A DNA stretch of 64,000 nucleotides from the NCBI GenBank assembly GCA_958295665.1, contig OY282558.1:457203995-457267994 (forward strand), given 5' to 3'. A program made the translations under genes and the position numbers. This document shows positions 34,101 to 47,463 of the stretch, one piece after another (the first letter of the stretch is position 1; every line of letters starts with the position of its first letter). The notes under the pieces were generated by a model that was not told the DNA's origin, made no database searches, and saw only the letters and a list, made by a program, of their open reading frames with translations. Origin of the DNA: Tipula vernalis. Taxonomy: Eukaryota; Arthropoda; Insecta; Diptera; Tipulidae.

Positions 34101-37100
34101 ATTCGAAGAAAATCACCTTACTATAGCTCAGCCGATTCAGAGCTGTAAAAATCCAAAATCTGCAATTGTGCTCCGATTGCGGTTCTTGACACCTCAAATG
34201 ATAGGTCAGGACACCTGTAATTGCTATACCATACATTTCGTAGAAAGTTCGATTCAAAGAAAATCACCTTACTATAGCTCAGCCGATTCAGAGCTGTAAA
34301 AATCCAAAATCTGCAATTGTGCTCCGATTGCGGATTTTGATACCTCAAATGATAGGTCTCGGGACCTGTAATTGTTATGCCAAACCGCATTAAAATTGGT
34401 TGATTATTTCCATACATTTCACAGAAAAATCGATTCGAAGAAAATCACCTTACTATAGCTCAGCCGATTCAGAGCCGTAAAAATCCAAAATCTGCAATTG
34501 TGCTCCGATTGCGGTTCTTGACACCTCAAATGATAGGTCAGGACACCTGTAATTGCTATACCATACATTTCGTAGAAAGTTCGATTCAAAGAAAATCACC
34601 TTACTATAGCTCAGCCGATTCAGAGCTGTAAAAATCCAAAATCTGCAATTGTGCTCCGATTGCGGTTTTTGATACCTCAAATGATAGGTCTCGGGACCTG
34701 TAATTGTTATGCCAAACCGCATTAAAATTGGTTGATTATTTCCATACATTTCACAGAAAAATCGGTTCGAAGAAAATCACCTTACTATAGCTCAGCCGAT
34801 TCAGAGCTGTAAAAATCCAAAATCTGCAATTGTGCTCCGATTGCGGTTCTTGACACCTCAAATGATAGGTCAGGACACCTGTAATTGCTATACCATACAT
34901 TTCGTAGAAAGTTCGATTCAAAGAAAATCACCTTACTATAGCTCAGCCGATTCAGAGCTGTAAAAATCCAAAATCTGCAATTGTGCTCCGATTGCGGTTT
35001 TTGATACCTCAAATGATAGGTCTCGGGACCTGTAATTGTTATGCCAAACCGCATTAAAATTGGTTGATTATTTCCATACATTTCACAGAAAAATCGATTC
35101 GAAGAAAATCACCTTACTATAGCTCAGCCGATTCAGAGCTGTAAAAATCCAAAATCTGCAATTGTGCTCCGATTGCGGTTCTTGACACCTCAAATGATAG
35201 GTCAGGACACCTGTAATTGCTATACCATACATTTCGTAGAAAGTTCGATTCAAAGAAAATCACCTTACTATAGCTCAGCCGATTCAGAGCTGTAAAAATC
35301 CAAAATCTGCAATTGTGCTCCGATTGCGGTTTTTGATACCTCAAATGATAGGTCTCGGGACCTGTAATTGTTATGCCAAACCGCATTAAAATTGGTTGAT
35401 TATTTCCATACATTTCACAGAAAAATCGATTCGAAGAAAATCACCTTACTATAGCTCAGCCGATTCAGAGCTGTAAAAATCCAAAATCTGCAATTGTGCT
35501 CCGATTGCGGTTCTTGACACCTCAAATGATAGGTCAGGACACCTGTAATTGCTATACCATACATTTCGTAGAAAGTTCGATTCAAAGAAAATCACCTTAC
35601 TATAGCTCAGCCTATTCAGAGCTGTAAAAATCCAAAATCTGCAATTGTGCTCCGATTGCGGTTTTTGATACCTCAAATGATAGGTCTCGGGACCTGTAAT
35701 TGTTATGCCAAACCGCATTAAAATTGGTTGATTATTTCCATACATTTCACAGAAAAATCGATTCGAAGAAAATCACCTTACTATAGCTCAGCCGATTCAG
35801 AGCTGTAAAAATCCAAAATCTGCAATTGTGCTCCGATTGCGGTTCTTGACACCTCAAATGATAGGTCAGGACACCTGTAATTGCTATACCATACGTTTCG
35901 TAGAAAGTTCGATTCAAAGAAAATCACCTTACTATAGCTCAGCCGATTCAGAGCTGTAAAAATCCAAAATCTGCAATTGTGCTCCGATTGCGGTTTTTGA
36001 TACCTCAAATGATAGGTCTCGGGACCTGTAATTGTTATGCCAAACCGCATTAAAATTGGTTGATTATTTCCATACATTTCACAGAAAAATCGATTCGAAG
36101 AAAATCACCTTACTATAGCTCAGCCGATTCAGAGCTGTAAAAATCCAAAATCTGCAATTGTGCTCCGATTGCGGTTCTTGACACCTCAAATGATAGGTCA
36201 GGACACCTGTAATTGTTATACCATACATTTCGTAGAAAGTTCGATTCAAAGAAAATCACCTTACTATAGCTCAGCCGATTCAGAGCTGTAAAAATCCAAA
36301 ATCTGCAATTGTGCTCCGATTGCGGTTTTTGATACCTCAAATGATAGGTCTTGGGACCTGTAATTGTTATGCCAAACCGCATTAAAATTGGTTGATTATT
36401 TCCATACATTTCACAGAAAAATCGATTCGAAGAAAATCACCTTACTATAGCTCAGCCGATTCAGAGCTGTAAAAATCCAAAATCTGCAATTGTGCTCCGA
36501 TTGCGGTTCTTGACACCTCAAATGATAGGTCAGGACACCTGTAATTGTTATACCATACATTTCGTAGAAAGTTCGATTCAAAGAAAATCACCTTACTATA
36601 GCTCAGCCGATTCAGAGCTGTAAAAATCCAAAATCTGCAATTGTGCTCCGATTGCGGTTTTTGATACCTCAAATGATAGGTCTCGGGACCTGAAATTGTT
36701 ATGCCAAACCGCATTAAAATTGGTTGATTATTTCCATACATTTCACAGAAAAATCGATTCGAAGAAAATCACCTTACTATAGCTCAGCCGATTCAGAGCT
36801 GTAAAAATCCAAAATCTGCAATTGTGCTCCGATTGCGGTTCTTGACACCTCAAATGATAGGTCAGGACACCTGTAATTGCTATACCATACATTTCGTAGA
36901 AAGTTCGATTCAAAGAAAATCACCTTACTATAGCTCAGCCGATTCAGAGCTGTAAAAATCCAAAATCTGCAATTGTGCTCCGATTGCGGTTTTTGATACC
37001 TCAAATGATAGGTCTCGGGACCTGTAATTGTTATGCCAAACCGCATTAAAATTGGTTGATTATTTCCATACATTTCACAGAAAAATCGGTTCGAAGAAAA

Positions 37101-39103
37101 TCACCTTACTATAGCTCAGCCGATTCAGAGCTGTAAAAATCCAAAATCTGCAATTGTGCTCCGATTGCGGTTCTTGACACCTCAAATGATAGGTCAGGAC
37201 ACCTGTAATTGCTATACCATACGTTTCGTAGAAAGTTCGATTCAAAGAAAATCACCTTACTATAGCTCAGCCGATTCAGAGCTGTAAAAATCCAAAATCT
37301 GCAATTGTGCTCCGATTGCGGTTTTTGATACCTCAAATGATAGGTCTCGGGACCTGAAATTGTTATGCCAAACCGCATTAAAATTGGTTGATTATTTCCA
37401 TACATTTCACAGAAAAATCGATTCGAAGAAAATCACCTTACTATAGCTCAGCCGATTCAGAGCTGTAAAAATCCAAAATCTGCAATTGTGCTCCGATTGC
37501 GGTTCTTGACACCTCAAATGATAGGTCAGGACACCTGTAATTGTTATACCATACATTTCGTAGAAAGTTCGATTCAAAGAAAATCACCTTACTATAGCTC
37601 AGCCGATTCAGAGCTGTAAAAATCCAAAATCTGCAATTGTGCTCCGATTGCGGTTTTTGATACCTCAAATGATAGGTCTCGGGACCTGAAATTGTTATGC
37701 CAAACCGCATTAAAATTGGTTGATTATTTCCATACATTTCACAGAAAAATCGATTCGAAGAAAATCACCTTACTATAGCTCAGCCGATTCAGAGCTGTAA
37801 AAATCCAAAATCTGCAATTGTGCTCCGATTGCGGTTCTTGACACCTCAAATGATAGGTCAGGACACCTGTAATTGCTATACCATACATTTCGTAGAAAGT
37901 TCGATTCAAAGAAAATCACCTTACTATAGCTCAGCCGATTCAGAGCTGTAAAAATCCAAAATCTGCAATTGTGCTCCGATTGCGGTTTTTGATACCTCAA
38001 ATGATAGGTCTCGGGACCTGTAATTGTTATGCCAAACCGCATTAAAATTGGTTGATTATTTCCATACATTTCACAGAAAAATCGATTCGAAGAAAATCAC
38101 CTTACTATAGCTCAGCCGATTCAGAGCTGTAAAAATCCAAAATCTGCAATTGTGCTCCGATTGCGGTTCTTGACACCTCAAATGATAGGTCAGGACACCT
38201 GTAATTGCTATACCATACGTTTCGTAGAAAGTTCGATTCAAAGAAAATCACCTTACTATAGCTCAGCCGATTCAGAGCTGTAAAAATCCAAAATCTGCAA
38301 TTGTGCTCCGATTGCGGTTTTTGATACCTCAAATGATAGGTCTCGGGACCTGTAATTGTTATGCCAAACCGCATTAAAATTGGTTGATTATTTCCATACA
38401 TTTCACAGAAAAATCGATTCGAAGAAAATCACCTTACTATAGCTCAGCCGATTCAGAGCTGTAAAAATCCAAAATCTGCAATTGTGCTCCGATTGCGGTT
38501 CTTGACACCTCAAATGATAGGTCAGGACACCTGTAATTGTTATACCATACATTTCGTAGAAAGTTCGATTCAAAGAAAATCACCTTACTATAGCTCAGCC
38601 GATTCAGAGCTGTAAAAATCCAAAATCTGCAATTGTGCTCCGATTACGGTTTTTGATACCTCAAATGATAGGTCTCGGGACCTGAAATTGTTATGCCAAA
38701 CCGCATTAAAATTGGTTGATTATTTCCATACATTTCACAGAAAAATCGATTCGAAGAAAATCACCTTACTATAGCTCAGCCGATTCAGAGCTGTAAAAAT
38801 CCAAAATCTGCAATTGTGCTCCGATTGCGGTTCTTGACACCTCAAATGATAGGTCAGGACACCTGTAATTGCTATACCATACATTTCGTAGAAAGTTCGA
38901 TTCAAAGAAAATCACCTTACTATAGCTCAGCCGATTCAGAGCTGTAAAAATCCAAAATCTGCAATTGTGCTCCGATTGCGGTTTTTGATACCTCAAATGA
39001 TAGGTCTCGGGACCTGTAATTGTTATGCCAAACCGCATTAAAATTGGTTGATTATTTCCATACATTTCACAGAAAAATCGATTCGAAGAAAATCACCTTA
39101 CTA
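31136..39103. repeat. Block V: pure A-B dimers with 996/1328-bp super-period
   Basis: Twenty-four dimers, no extra monomers. B with GGATTTTGAT (four T) occurs in units 31800, 32796 and 34124, each followed by a GAGCCG A (32132, 33128, 34456) and a B with ATCGGTTCG; the spacings are 996 and 1328 bp. Between 36 and 38.6 kb two A variants alternate: GTAATTGTTATACC (36116, 36448, 37444, 38440) and CATACGTTTCG (35784, 37112, 38108). No gene is present. Confidence 0.92.
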
Positions 39104-39616
39104 TAGCTCAGCCGATTCAGAGCTGTAAAAATCCAAAATCTGCAATTGTGCTCCGATTGCGGTTCTTGACACCTCAAATGATAGGTCAGGACACCTGTAA
39201 TTGCTATACCATACATTTCGTAGAAAGTTCGATTCAAAGAAAATCACCTTACTATAGCTCAGCCGATTCAAAGCTGTAAAAATCCAAAATCTGCAATTGT
39301 GCTCCGATTGCGGTTTTTGATACCTCAAATGATAGGTCTCGGGACCTGTAATTGTTATGCCAAACCGCATTAAAATTGGTTGATTATTTCCATACATTTC
39401 ACAGAAAAATCGGTTCGAAGAAAATCACCTTACTATAGCTCAGCCGATTCAGAGCTGTAAAAATCCAAAATCTGCAATTGTGCTCCGATTGCGGATTTTG
39501 ATACCTCAAATGATAGGTCTCGGGACCTGTAATTGTTATGCCAAACCGCATTAAAATTGGTTGATTATTTCCATACATTTCACAGAAAAATCGATTCGAA
39601 GAAAATCACCTTACTA
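39104..39616. repeat. ABB trimer with GGATTTTG second B
   Basis: Both B are GTAATTG; the second has GGATTTTGAT, the marker of the block V super-repeat, as if an A and part of a unit were lost from that repeat. Confidence 0.92.
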
Positions 39617-42604
39617 TAGCTCAGCCGATTCAGAGCCGTAAAAATCCAAAATCTGCAATTGTGCTCCGATTGCGGTTCTTGACACCTCAAATGATAGGTC
39701 AGGACACCTGTAATTGCTATACCATACATTTCGTAGAAAGTTCGATTCAAAGAAAATCACCTTACTATAGCTCAGCCGATTCAGAGCTGTAAAAATCCAA
39801 AATCTGCAATTGTGCTCCGATTGCGGTTTTTGATACCTCAAATGATAGGTCTCGGGACCTGTAATTGTTATGCCAAACCGCATTAAAATTGGTTGATTAT
39901 TTCCATACATTTCACAGAAAAATCGATTCGAAGAAAATCACCTTACTATAGCTCAGCCGATTCAGAGCTGTAAAAATCCAAAATCTGCAATTGTGCTCCG
40001 ATTGCGGTTCTTGACACCTCAAATGATAGGTCAGGACACCTGTAATTGCTATACCATACATTTCGTAGAAAGTTCGATTCAAAGAAAATCACCTTACTAT
40101 AGCTCAGCCGATTCAGAGCTGTAAAAATCCAAAATCTGCAATTGTGCTCCGATTGCGGTTTTTGATACCTCAAATGATAGGTCTCGGGACCTGAAATTGT
40201 TATGCCAAACCGCATTAAAATTGGTTGATTATTTCCATACATTTCACAGAAAAATCGATTCGAAGAAAATCACCTTACTATAGCTCAGCCGATTCAGAGC
40301 TGTAAAAATCCAAAATCTGCAATTGTGCTCCGATTGCGGTTCTTGACACCTCAAATGATAGGTCAGGACACCTGTAATTGCTATACCATACATTTCGTAG
40401 AAAGTTCGATTCAAAGAAAATCACCTTACTATAGCTCAGCCGATTCAGAGCTGTTAAAATCCAAAATCTGCAATTGTGCTCCGATTGCGGTTTTTGATAC
40501 CTCAAATGATAGGTCTCGGGACCTGAAATTGTTATGCCAAACCGCATTAAAATTGGTTGATTATTTCCATACATTTCACAGAAAAATCGATTCGAAGAAA
40601 ATCACCTTACTATAGCTCAGCCGATTCAGAGCTGTAAAAATCCAAAATCTGCAATTGTGCTCCGATTGCGGTTCTTGACACCTCAAATGATAGGTCAGGA
40701 CACCTGTAATTGCTATACCATACATTTCGTAGAAAGTTCGATTCAAAGAAAATCACCTTACTATAGCTCAGCCGATTCAGAGCTGTAAAAATCCAAAATC
40801 TGCAATTGTGCTCCGATTGCGGTTTTTGATACCTCAAATGATAGGTCTCGGGACCTGTAATTGTTATGCCAAACCGCATTAAAATTGGTTGATTATTTCC
40901 ATACATTTCACAGAAAAATCGGTTCGAAGAAAATCACCTTACTATAGCTCAGCCGATTCAGAGCTGTAAAAATCCAAAATCTGCAATTGTGCTCCGATTG
41001 CGGTTCTTGACACCTCAAATGATAGGTCAGGACACCTGTAATTGCTATACCATACATTTCGTAGAAAGTTCGATTCAAAGAAAATCACCTTACTATAGCT
41101 CAGCCGATTCAGAGCTGTAAAAATCCAAAATCTGCAATTGTGCTCCGATTGCGGTTTTTGATACCTCAAATGATAGGTCTCGGGACCTGTAATTGTTATG
41201 CCAAACCGCATTAAAATTGGTTGATTATTTCCATACATTTCACAGAAAAATCGATTCGAAGAAAATCACCTTACTATAGCTCAGCCGATTCAGAGCTGTA
41301 AAAATCCAAAATCTGCAATTGTGCTCCGATTGCGGTTCTTGACACCTCAAATGATAGGTCAGGACACCTGTAATTGCTATACCATACATTTCGTAGAAAG
41401 TTCGATTCAAAGAAAATCACCTTACTATAGCTCAGCCGATTCAGACCCGTAAAAATCCAAAATCTGCAATTGTGCTCCGATTGCGGTTTTTGATACCTCA
41501 AATGATAGGTCTCGGGACCTGAAATTGTTATGCCAAACCGCATTAAAATTGGTTGATTATTTCCATACATTTCACAGAAAAATCGATTCGAAGAAAATCA
41601 CCTTACTATAGCTCAGCCGATTCAGAGCTGTAAAAATCCAAAATCTGCAATTGTGCTCCGATTGCGGTTCTTGACACCTCAAATGATAGGTCAGGACACC
41701 TGTAATTGCTATACCATACATTTCGTAGAAAGTTCGATTCAAAGAAAATCACCTTACTATAGCTCAGCCGATTCAGAGCTGTAAAAATCCAAAATCTGCA
41801 ATTGTGCTCCGATTGCGGTTTTTGATACCTCAAATGATAGGTCTCGGGACCTGTAATTGTTATGCCAAACCGCATTAAAATTGGTTGATTATTTCCATAC
41901 ATTTCACAGAAAAATCGGTTCGAAGAAAATCACCTTACTATAGCTCAGCCGATTCAGAGCTGTAAAAATCCAAAATCTGCAATTGTGCTCCGATTGCGGT
42001 TCTTGACACCTCAAATGATAGGTCAGGACACCTGTAATTGCTATACCATACATTTCGTAGAAAGTTCGATTCAAAGAAAATCACCTTACTATAGCTCAGC
42101 CGATTCAGAGCTGTAAAAATCCAAAATCTGCAATTGTGCTCCGATTGCGGTTTTTGATACCTCAAATGATAGGTCTCGGGACCTGTAATTGTTATGCCAA
42201 ACCGCATTAAAATTGGTTGATTATTTCCATACATTTCACAGAAAAATCGATTCGAAGAAAATCACCTTACTATAGCTCAGCCGATTCAGAGCTGTAAAAA
42301 TCCAAAATCTGCAATTGTGCTCCGATTGCGGTTCTTGACACCTCAAATGATAGGTCAGGACACCTGTAATTGCTATACCATACATTTCGTAGAAAGTTCG
42401 ATTCAAAGAAAATCACCTTACTATAGCTCAGCCGATTCAGAGCTGTAAAAATCCAAAATCTGCAATTGTGCTCCGATTGCGGTTTTTGATACCTCAAATG
42501 ATAGGTCTCGGGACCTGAAATTGTTATGCCAAACCGCATTAAAATTGGTTGATTATTTCCATACATTTCACAGAAAAATCGATTCGAAGAAAATCACCTT
42601 ACTA

Positions 42605-43117
42605 TAGCTCAGCCGATTCAGAGCTGTAAAAATCCAAAATCTGCAATTGTGCTCCGATTGCGGTTCTTGACACCTCAAATGATAGGTCAGGACACCTGTA
42701 ATTGCTATACCATACATTTCGTAGAAAGTTCGATTCAAAGAAAATCACCTTACTATAGCTCAGCCGATTCAGAGCTGTAAAAATCCAAAATCTGCAATTG
42801 TGCTCCGATTGCGGTTTTTGATACCTCAAATGATAGGTCTCGGGACCTGTAATTGTTATGCCAAACCGCATTAAAATTGGTTGATTATTTCCATACATTT
42901 CACAGAAAAATCGGTTCGAAGAAAATCACCTTACTATAGCTCAGCCGATTCAGAGCTGTAAAAATCCAAAATCTGCAATTGTGCTCCGATTGCGGATTTT
43001 GATACCTCAAATGATAGGTCTCGGGACCTGTAATTGTTATGCCAAACCGCATCAAAATTGGTTGATTATTTCCATACATTTCACAGAAAAATCGATTCGA
43101 AGAAAATCACCTTACTA
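42605..43117. repeat. ABB trimer with GGATTTTG second B
   Basis: Copy of 39104-39616 at 3501 bp; second B has a private GCATCAAAA change. Confidence 0.92.
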
Positions 43118-43781
43118 TAGCTCAGCCGATTCAGAGCCGTAAAAATCCAAAATCTGCAATTGTGCTCCGATTGCGGTTCTTGACACCTCAAATGATAGGT
43201 CAGGACACCTGTAATTGCTATACCATACATTTCGTAGAAAGTTCGATTCAAAGAAAATCACCTTACTATAGCTCAGCCGATTCAGAGCTGTAAAAATCCA
43301 AAATCTGCAATTGTGCTCCGATTGCGGTTTTTGATACCTCAAATGATAGGTCTCGGGACCTGTAATTGTTATGCCAAACCGCATTAAAATTGGTTGATTA
43401 TTTCCATACATTTCACAGAAAAATCGATTCGAAGAAAATCACCTTACTATAGCTCAGCCGATTCAGAGCTGTAAAAATCCAAAATCTGCAATTGTGCTCC
43501 GATTGCGGTTCTTGACACCTCAAATGATAGGTCAGGACACCTGTAATTGCTATACCATACATTTCGTAGAAAGTTCGATTCAAAGAAAATCACCTTACTA
43601 TAGCTCAGCCGATTCAGAGCTGTAAAAATCCAAAATCTGCAATTGTGCTCCGATTGCGGTTTTTGATACCTCAAATGATAGGTCTCGGGACCTGAAATTG
43701 TTATGCCAAACCGCATTAAAATAGGTTGATTATTTCCATACATTTCACAGAAAAATCGATTCGAAGAAAATCACCTTACTA

Positions 43782-46286
43782 TAGCTCAGCCGATTCAGAG
43801 CTGTAAAAATCCAAAATCTGCAATTGTGCTCCGATTGCGGTTCTTGACACCTCAAATGATAGGTCAGGACACCTGTAATTGCTATACCATACATTTCGTA
43901 GAAAGTTCGATTCAAAGAAAATCACCTTACTATAGCTCAGCCGATTCAGAGCTGTAAAAATCCAAAATCTGCAATTGTGCTCCGATTGCGGTTTTTGATA
44001 CCTCAAATGATAGGTCTCGGGACCTGAAATTGTTATGCCAAACCGCATTAAAATTGGTTGATTATTTCCATACATTTCACAGAAAAATCGATTCGAAGAA
44101 AATCACCTTACTATAGCTCAGCCGATTCAGAGCTGTAAAAATCCAAAATCTGCAATTGTGCTCCGATTGCGGTTCTTGACACCTCAAATGATAGGTCAGG
44201 ACACCTGTAATTGCTATACCATACATTTCGTAGAAAGTTCGATTCAAAGAAAATCACCTTACTATAGCTCAGCCGATTCAGAGCTGTAAAAATAAAAAAT
44301 CTGCAATTGTGCTCCGATTGCGGTTTTTGATACCTCAAATGATAGGTCTCGGGACCTGTAATTGTTATGCCAAACCGCATTAAAATTGGTTGATTATTTC
44401 CATACATTTCACAGAAAAATCGGTTCGAAGAAAATCACCTTACTATAGCTCAGCCGATTCAGAGCTGTAAAAATCCAAAATCTGCAATTGTGCTCCGATT
44501 GCGGTTCTTGACACCTCAAATGATAGGTCAGGACACCTGTAATTGCTATACCATACATTTCGTAGAAAGTTCGATTCAAAGAAAATCACCTTACTATAGC
44601 TCAGCCGATTCAGAGCTGTAAAAATCCAAAATCTGCAATTGTGCTCCGATTGCGGTTTTTGATACCTCAAATGATAGGTCTCGGGACCTGAAATTGTTAT
44701 GCCAAACCGCATTAAAATTGGTTGATTATTTCCATACATTTCACAGAAAAATCGATTCGAAGAAAATCACCTTACTATAGCTCAGCCGATTCAGAGCTGT
44801 AAAAATCCAAAATCTGCAATTGTGCTCCGATTGCGGTTCTTGACACCTCAAATGATAGGTCAGGACACCTGTATTTGCTATACCATACATTTCGTAGAAA
44901 GTTCGATTCAAAGAAAATCACCTTACTATAGCTCAGCCGATTCAGAGCTGTAAAAATCCAAAATCTGCAATTGTGCTCCGATTGCGGTTTTTGATACCTC
45001 AAATGATAGGTCTCGGGACCTGTAATTGTTATGCCAAACCGCATTAAAATTGGTTGATTATTTCCATACATTTCACAGAAAAATCGATTCGAAGAAAATC
45101 ACCTTACTATAGCTCAGCCGATTCAGAGCTGTAAAAATCCAAAATCTGCAATTGTGCTCCGATTGCGGTTCTTGACACCTCAAATGATAGGTCAGGACAC
45201 CTGTAATTGCTATACCATACATTTCGTAGAAAGTTCGATTCAAAGAAAATCACCTTACTATAGCTCAGCCGATTCAGAGCTGTAAAAATCCAAAATCTGC
45301 AATTGTGCTCCGATTGCGGTTTTTGATACCTCAAATGATAGGTCTCGGGACCTGAAATTGTTATGCCAAACCGCATTAAAATTGGTTGATTATTTCCATA
45401 CATTTCACAGAAAAATCGATTCGAAGAAAATCACCTTACTATAGCTCAGCCGATTCAGAGCTGTAAAAATCCAAAATCTGCAATTGTGCTCCGATTGCGG
45501 TTCTTGACACCTCAAATGATAGGTCAGGACACCTGTAATTGCTATACCATACATTTCGTAGAAAGTTCGATTCAAAGAAAATCACCTTACTATAGCTCAG
45601 CCGATTCAGAGCTGTAAAAATCCAAAATCTGCAATTGTGCTCCGATTGCGGTTCTAGATACCTCAAATGATAGGTCTCGGGACCTGTAATTGTTATGCCA
45701 AACCGCATTAAAATTGGTTGATTATTTCCATACATTTCACAGAAAAATCGATTCGAAGAAAATCACCTTACTATAGCTCAGCCGATTCAGAGCTGTAAAA
45801 ATCCAAAATCTGCAATTGTGCTCCGATTGCGGTTCTTGACACCTCAAATGATAGGTCAGGACACCTGTAATTGCTATACCCTACATTTCGTAGAAAGTTC
45901 GATTCAAAGAAAATCACCTTACTATAGCTCAGCCGATTCAGAGCTGTAAAAATCCAAAATCTGCAATTGTGCTCCGATTGCGGTTTTTGATACCTCAAAT
46001 GATAGGTCTCGGGACCTGAAATTGTTATGCCAAACCGCATTAAAATTGGTTGATTATTTCCATACATTTCACAGAAAAATCGATTCGAAGAAAATCACCT
46101 TACTATAGCTCAGCCGATTCAGAGCTGTAAAAATCCAAAATCTGCAATTGTGCTCCGATTGCGGTTTTTGATACCTCAAATGATAGGTCTCGGGACCTGA
46201 AATTGTTATGCCAAACCGCATTAAAATTGGTTGATTATTTCCATACATTTCACAGAAAAATCGATTCGAAGAAAATCACCTTACTA
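43782..46286. repeat. 2505-bp higher-order repeat, copy 1 (first unit differs)
   Basis: Carries CTGTATTTGC in A 44778, TCTAGA in the B of unit 45442, ACCCTAC in A 45774 and a terminal ABB. Its first unit is GAAATTG rather than GTAATTG. The B of unit 44114 has a private AATAAAAAATC change. Offset to copy 2 is 3682 bp because of the intervening 1177-bp module. Confidence 0.88.
45774..46286. repeat. ABB trimer after ACCCTAC A
   Basis: Both B are GAAATTG. This class recurs at 49456, 51961 and 56005. Confidence 0.92.
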
Positions 46287-46950
46287 TAGCTCAGCCGATT
46301 CAGAGCTGTAAAAATCCAAAATCTGCAATTGTGCGCCGATTGCGGTTCTTGACACCTCAAATGATAGGTCAGGACACCTGTAATTGCTATACCATACATT
46401 TCGTAGAAAGTTCGATTCAAAGAAAATCACCTTACTATAGCTCAGCCGATTCAGAGCTGTAAAAATCCAAAATCTGCAATTGTGCTCCGATTGCGGTTTT
46501 TGATACCTCAAATGATAGGTCTCGGGACCTGTAATTGTTATGCCAAACCGCATTAAAATTGGTTGATTATTTCCATACATTTCACAGAAAAATCGGTTCG
46601 AAGAAAATCACCTTACTATAGCTCAGCCGATTCAGAGCTGTAAAAATCCAAAATCTGCAATTGTGCTCCGATTGCGGTTCTTGACACCTCAAATGATAGG
46701 TCAGGACACCTGTAATTGCTATACCATACATTTCGTAGAAAGTTCGATTCAAAGAAAATCACCTTACTATAGCTCAGCCGATTCAGAGCTGTAAAAATCC
46801 AAAATCTGCAATTGTGCTCCGATTGCGGTTTTTGATACCTCAAATGATAGGTCTCGGGACCTGTAATTGTTATGCCAAACCGCATTAAAATTGGTTGATT
46901 ATTTCCATACATTTCACAGAAAAATCGATTCGAAGAAAATCACCTTACTA

Positions 46951-47463
46951 TAGCTCAGCCGATTCAGAGCTGTAAAAATCCAAAATCTGCAATTGTGCTC
47001 CGATTGCGGTTCTTGACACCTCAAATGATAGGTCAGGACACCTGTAATTGCTATACCATACATTTCGTAGAAAGTTCGATTCAAAGAAAATCACCTTACT
47101 ATAGCTCAGCCGATTCAGAGCTGTAAAAATCCAAAATCTGCAATTGTGCTCCGATTGCGGTTTTTGATACCTCAAATGATAGGTCTCGGGACCTGAAATT
47201 GTTATGCCAAACCGCATTAAAATTGGTTGATTATTTCCATACATTTCACAGAAAAATCGATTCGAAGAAAATCACCTTACTATAGCTCAGCCGATTCAGA
47301 GCTGTAAAAATCCAAAATCTGCAATTGTGCTCCGATTGCGGTTCTAGATACCTCAAATGATAGGTCTCGGGACCTGTAATTGTTATGCCAAACCGCATTA
47401 AAATTGGTTGATTATTTCCATACATTTCACAGAAAAATCGATTCGAAGAAAATCACCTTACTA
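46951..47463. repeat. ABB trimer with XbaI-type second B
   Basis: First B GAAATTG, second B has TCTAGA and GTAATTG. It closes the 1177-bp module that starts with the GTGCGCCG A at 46287. Confidence 0.92.

Larger units (their letters stand above)
39104..43781. repeat. Block VI: dimers flanked by two related ABB units (3501-bp duplication)
   Basis: ABB at 39104 and at 42605 each end in a B with GGATTTTGAT and are followed by a GAGCCG A unit, then GAAATTG units, a series offset by exactly 3501 bp. Between them the B change ATCGGTTCG recurs at about 40921, 41917 and 42913, a 996-bp period of three dimers. Private changes include AGACCCG at about 41445 and GCTGTTAAA at about 40454. No gene is present. 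Confidence 0.9.

Noticed and set aside
45774..46286. Telomere-like tract suggested by ACCCTACATT
   Set aside because: It is a single A to C change in CCATACATT of the A monomer, not a tandem telomeric hexamer or pentamer.
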